NCBI RefSeq assembly: GCF_028858725.1
Contig: NC_084775.1
Span: forward strand, 15,893,597 to 15,957,596
Length of the DNA stretch: 64,000 nt
Direction of reading: 5' to 3'
Source: Colius striatus
Taxonomy: Eukaryota; Chordata; Aves; Coliiformes; Coliidae
Shown here piece by piece: positions 62,793 through 64,000 of this stretch (the stretch's first letter is position 1; the number at the start of each line of letters is the position of its first letter). Position numbers and translations under genes: made by a program. The notes below the pieces were generated by a model. It searched no databases and was not told where the DNA came from. It worked only from the letters and a program-made list of their open reading frames with translations.

Positions 62793-63925
62793 GGTAACGG
62801 TGCTCAGCCGCTGACCCGCTGCAGCTCAGAGCCGTGGGGGCAGCTCAGAGCCGTGGTGGCAGCTCTGCGGTGCTGACCCCGAGCCCATGTCCCTGCAGCC
62901 CGTGGGGTGCCATGGAGTGTGTGGACACGGTGCCCTGGCCCAGCAGCAGTCCCCACGCTCCCCCTGCACGCTGGAGCAGCTCAGGGCAGGGGAGGCAGTG
63001 GTCAGCTCCAGCCCTGATGCCTGGCTGTGCTCCCTGCTCTGAGGCAGCCAGATGGGCCCAGGGATGCCCCAATGGGCATTCGGCACCTGGGACTGGGCTT
63101 TTCCTTGCCCTTTCCTCGCTCCTCTGGAGCTGCAGTTGGGGTGGGCAATTGGGGTGCTGCCAGTGCCACACCACCAGCTCTGAGTTCGCTGGGGTCCCCC
63201 AACCTCCTGGTTCCCCTAAAAATAGTGTCCCCCAGCCCCTACCACAGCAGTGGGCAGACATGTCCTCCCCAGCCCTGCTGTGGCTGGATGTCCCCCACTC
63301 CGAGCTGGGGCCCTGGCTAGACCAGGCGTTTCCCCTGGTTAGCAGCTGCCTCTGACAACCGCTTGCATCCCGTTTCTGTATTGCAACTGACACTTGGAGC
63401 ATTAGGATTTATTACAGCGATGCAGGTTTGAAAGCGAAGCCCCTAATGAATGTGCCACAGCTGTAATTAAGAGTTTAAAACAGATTAGAAAAACACTTTG
63501 TAAAAGCCATTGCCTTTAGACCAACTTACTGGATGTCAAGCTGTGCCCAAATTGACTGAGCCAACACAGGAAGGGAGCGTCTGTTAATGAAGCATTTCTT
63601 TGCAGGGAGCGCAGTTTGCACACTGAAACATCCCACTTGGTGCAGCCTCGGACGCAGTGAGCGCCAGCACCTGACCCCAGCGCGAGGAGCCGCGACCCCC
63701 AGCTCCCCTGGGGCTGGAAGGGGCTCCCCAGAGACTGTGGGGTGGTTTTTACAGACTCTGAGACTGGTTTTGTTTTCAAGCATTGGTGGTTTCGTTCTGT
63801 TTCCCGTCAGCGCCGCTTCGCTCAGGGGCAGCCGTGGGGAACCTGGGACTTTCTTGTTCTCCTGCAGTCGTCTGACTCGGGAGTTGGTGCTGTCATTAAA
63901 CCCCAGCAGCTGCTGTAGATGCCTG
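62793..63925 (+). other. MYO18B: MYO18B 3' UTR
   Basis: Non-coding sequence from the stop codon to about 25 nt past an ATTAAA at 63895. It has a short 22-bp direct repeat (gcagctcagagccgtg type, 62820-62863). A GT donor-like sequence (AAG|GTAACG) follows the stop at once and a tttctttgcag lies at 63595-63605, so a UTR intron is possible. An AT-rich block lies at 63395-63500. Confidence 0.6.
63895..63900 (+). terminator. MYO18B: ATTAAA polyadenylation signal, probable end of MYO18B
   Basis: ATTAAA is the commonest variant of the poly(A) hexamer and the last plausible one before the window ends, about 1.1 kb after the stop. A longer UTR running out of the window cannot be excluded. Confidence 0.4.
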
Positions 63926-64000
63926 AGAACTTGCCAGGCTGCCTGAGGGAAGCGGGAGGAACACCAAACCCCATCTTCTCTAAGCCCAAAGGTGCAGCCC
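63926..64000. other. Window end, presumed intergenic
   Basis: 75 bases without recognisable features. By vertebrate gene order SEZ6L should follow further downstream. Confidence 0.4.

Overview
The window reads as bird genomic DNA: GC-rich sequence with several short CR1-type LINE 3' fragments, many minisatellites and pentamer arrays, and a very compact vertebrate gene. Almost all of it is one gene on the + strand, MYO18B (unconventional myosin XVIIIB). I assembled 41 coding exons from 5983 to 62792 by joining splice-compatible ORF segments. Reading phase is kept across all 40 junctions, and the product is 2365 residues. I aligned the segments from memory to the vertebrate myosin-XVIIIB family; no search was run. 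A mammalian orthologue, as I recall it, is about 2570 residues and spans a few hundred kilobases, so this copy is compressed mainly in its introns and in its disordered N-terminus.

Layout. 1-3825: no convincing coding sequence. AT-rich 3'-UTR-like sequence with AATAAA signals (1580, 1976, 3365, 3802), probably the end of an upstream + strand gene. By the GRK3-MYO18B-SEZ6L order known in vertebrates this should be GRK3, but no GRK3 coding exon is inside the window. 3826-5968: GC-rich presumptive MYO18B promoter, with a perfect MEF2-type site at 5109, a near match at 4844 and CAGCTG E-boxes, as expected for a striated-muscle gene. 5983-8312: exons 1-4 (N-terminal basic motif, then a disordered K/E/P-rich region). 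8588-32319: exons 5-22 (motor domain, P-loop GRSGAGKT in exon 7, switch II DTPGF in exon 14, IQ motif in exon 22). 32615-53975: exons 23-39 (neck end and long coiled coil). 55044-62792: exons 40-41 (disordered tail with short conserved islands). 62793-64000: 3' UTR with ATTAAA at 63895.

The most unusual feature is how often splice sites sit in or against tandem repeats. The exon 7 donor is copied in a 38-bp repeat. The exon 20 acceptor is the last unit of a 20-bp array carrying a ladder of competing AGs. The exon 40 polypyrimidine tract is a (CTCCT)n array of about 105 bp. The exon 23 donor runs into (GGGAT)n, and the exon 33 donor into a 21-bp repeat. In addition, exon 1 ends at GA instead of GT, intron 27 is GC-AG, a possible 36-nt in-frame microexon lies at 60161, and a perfect 177-bp tandem duplication lies at 60834-61187. 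These are observations from one sequence; whether they change the mRNA needs transcript data.
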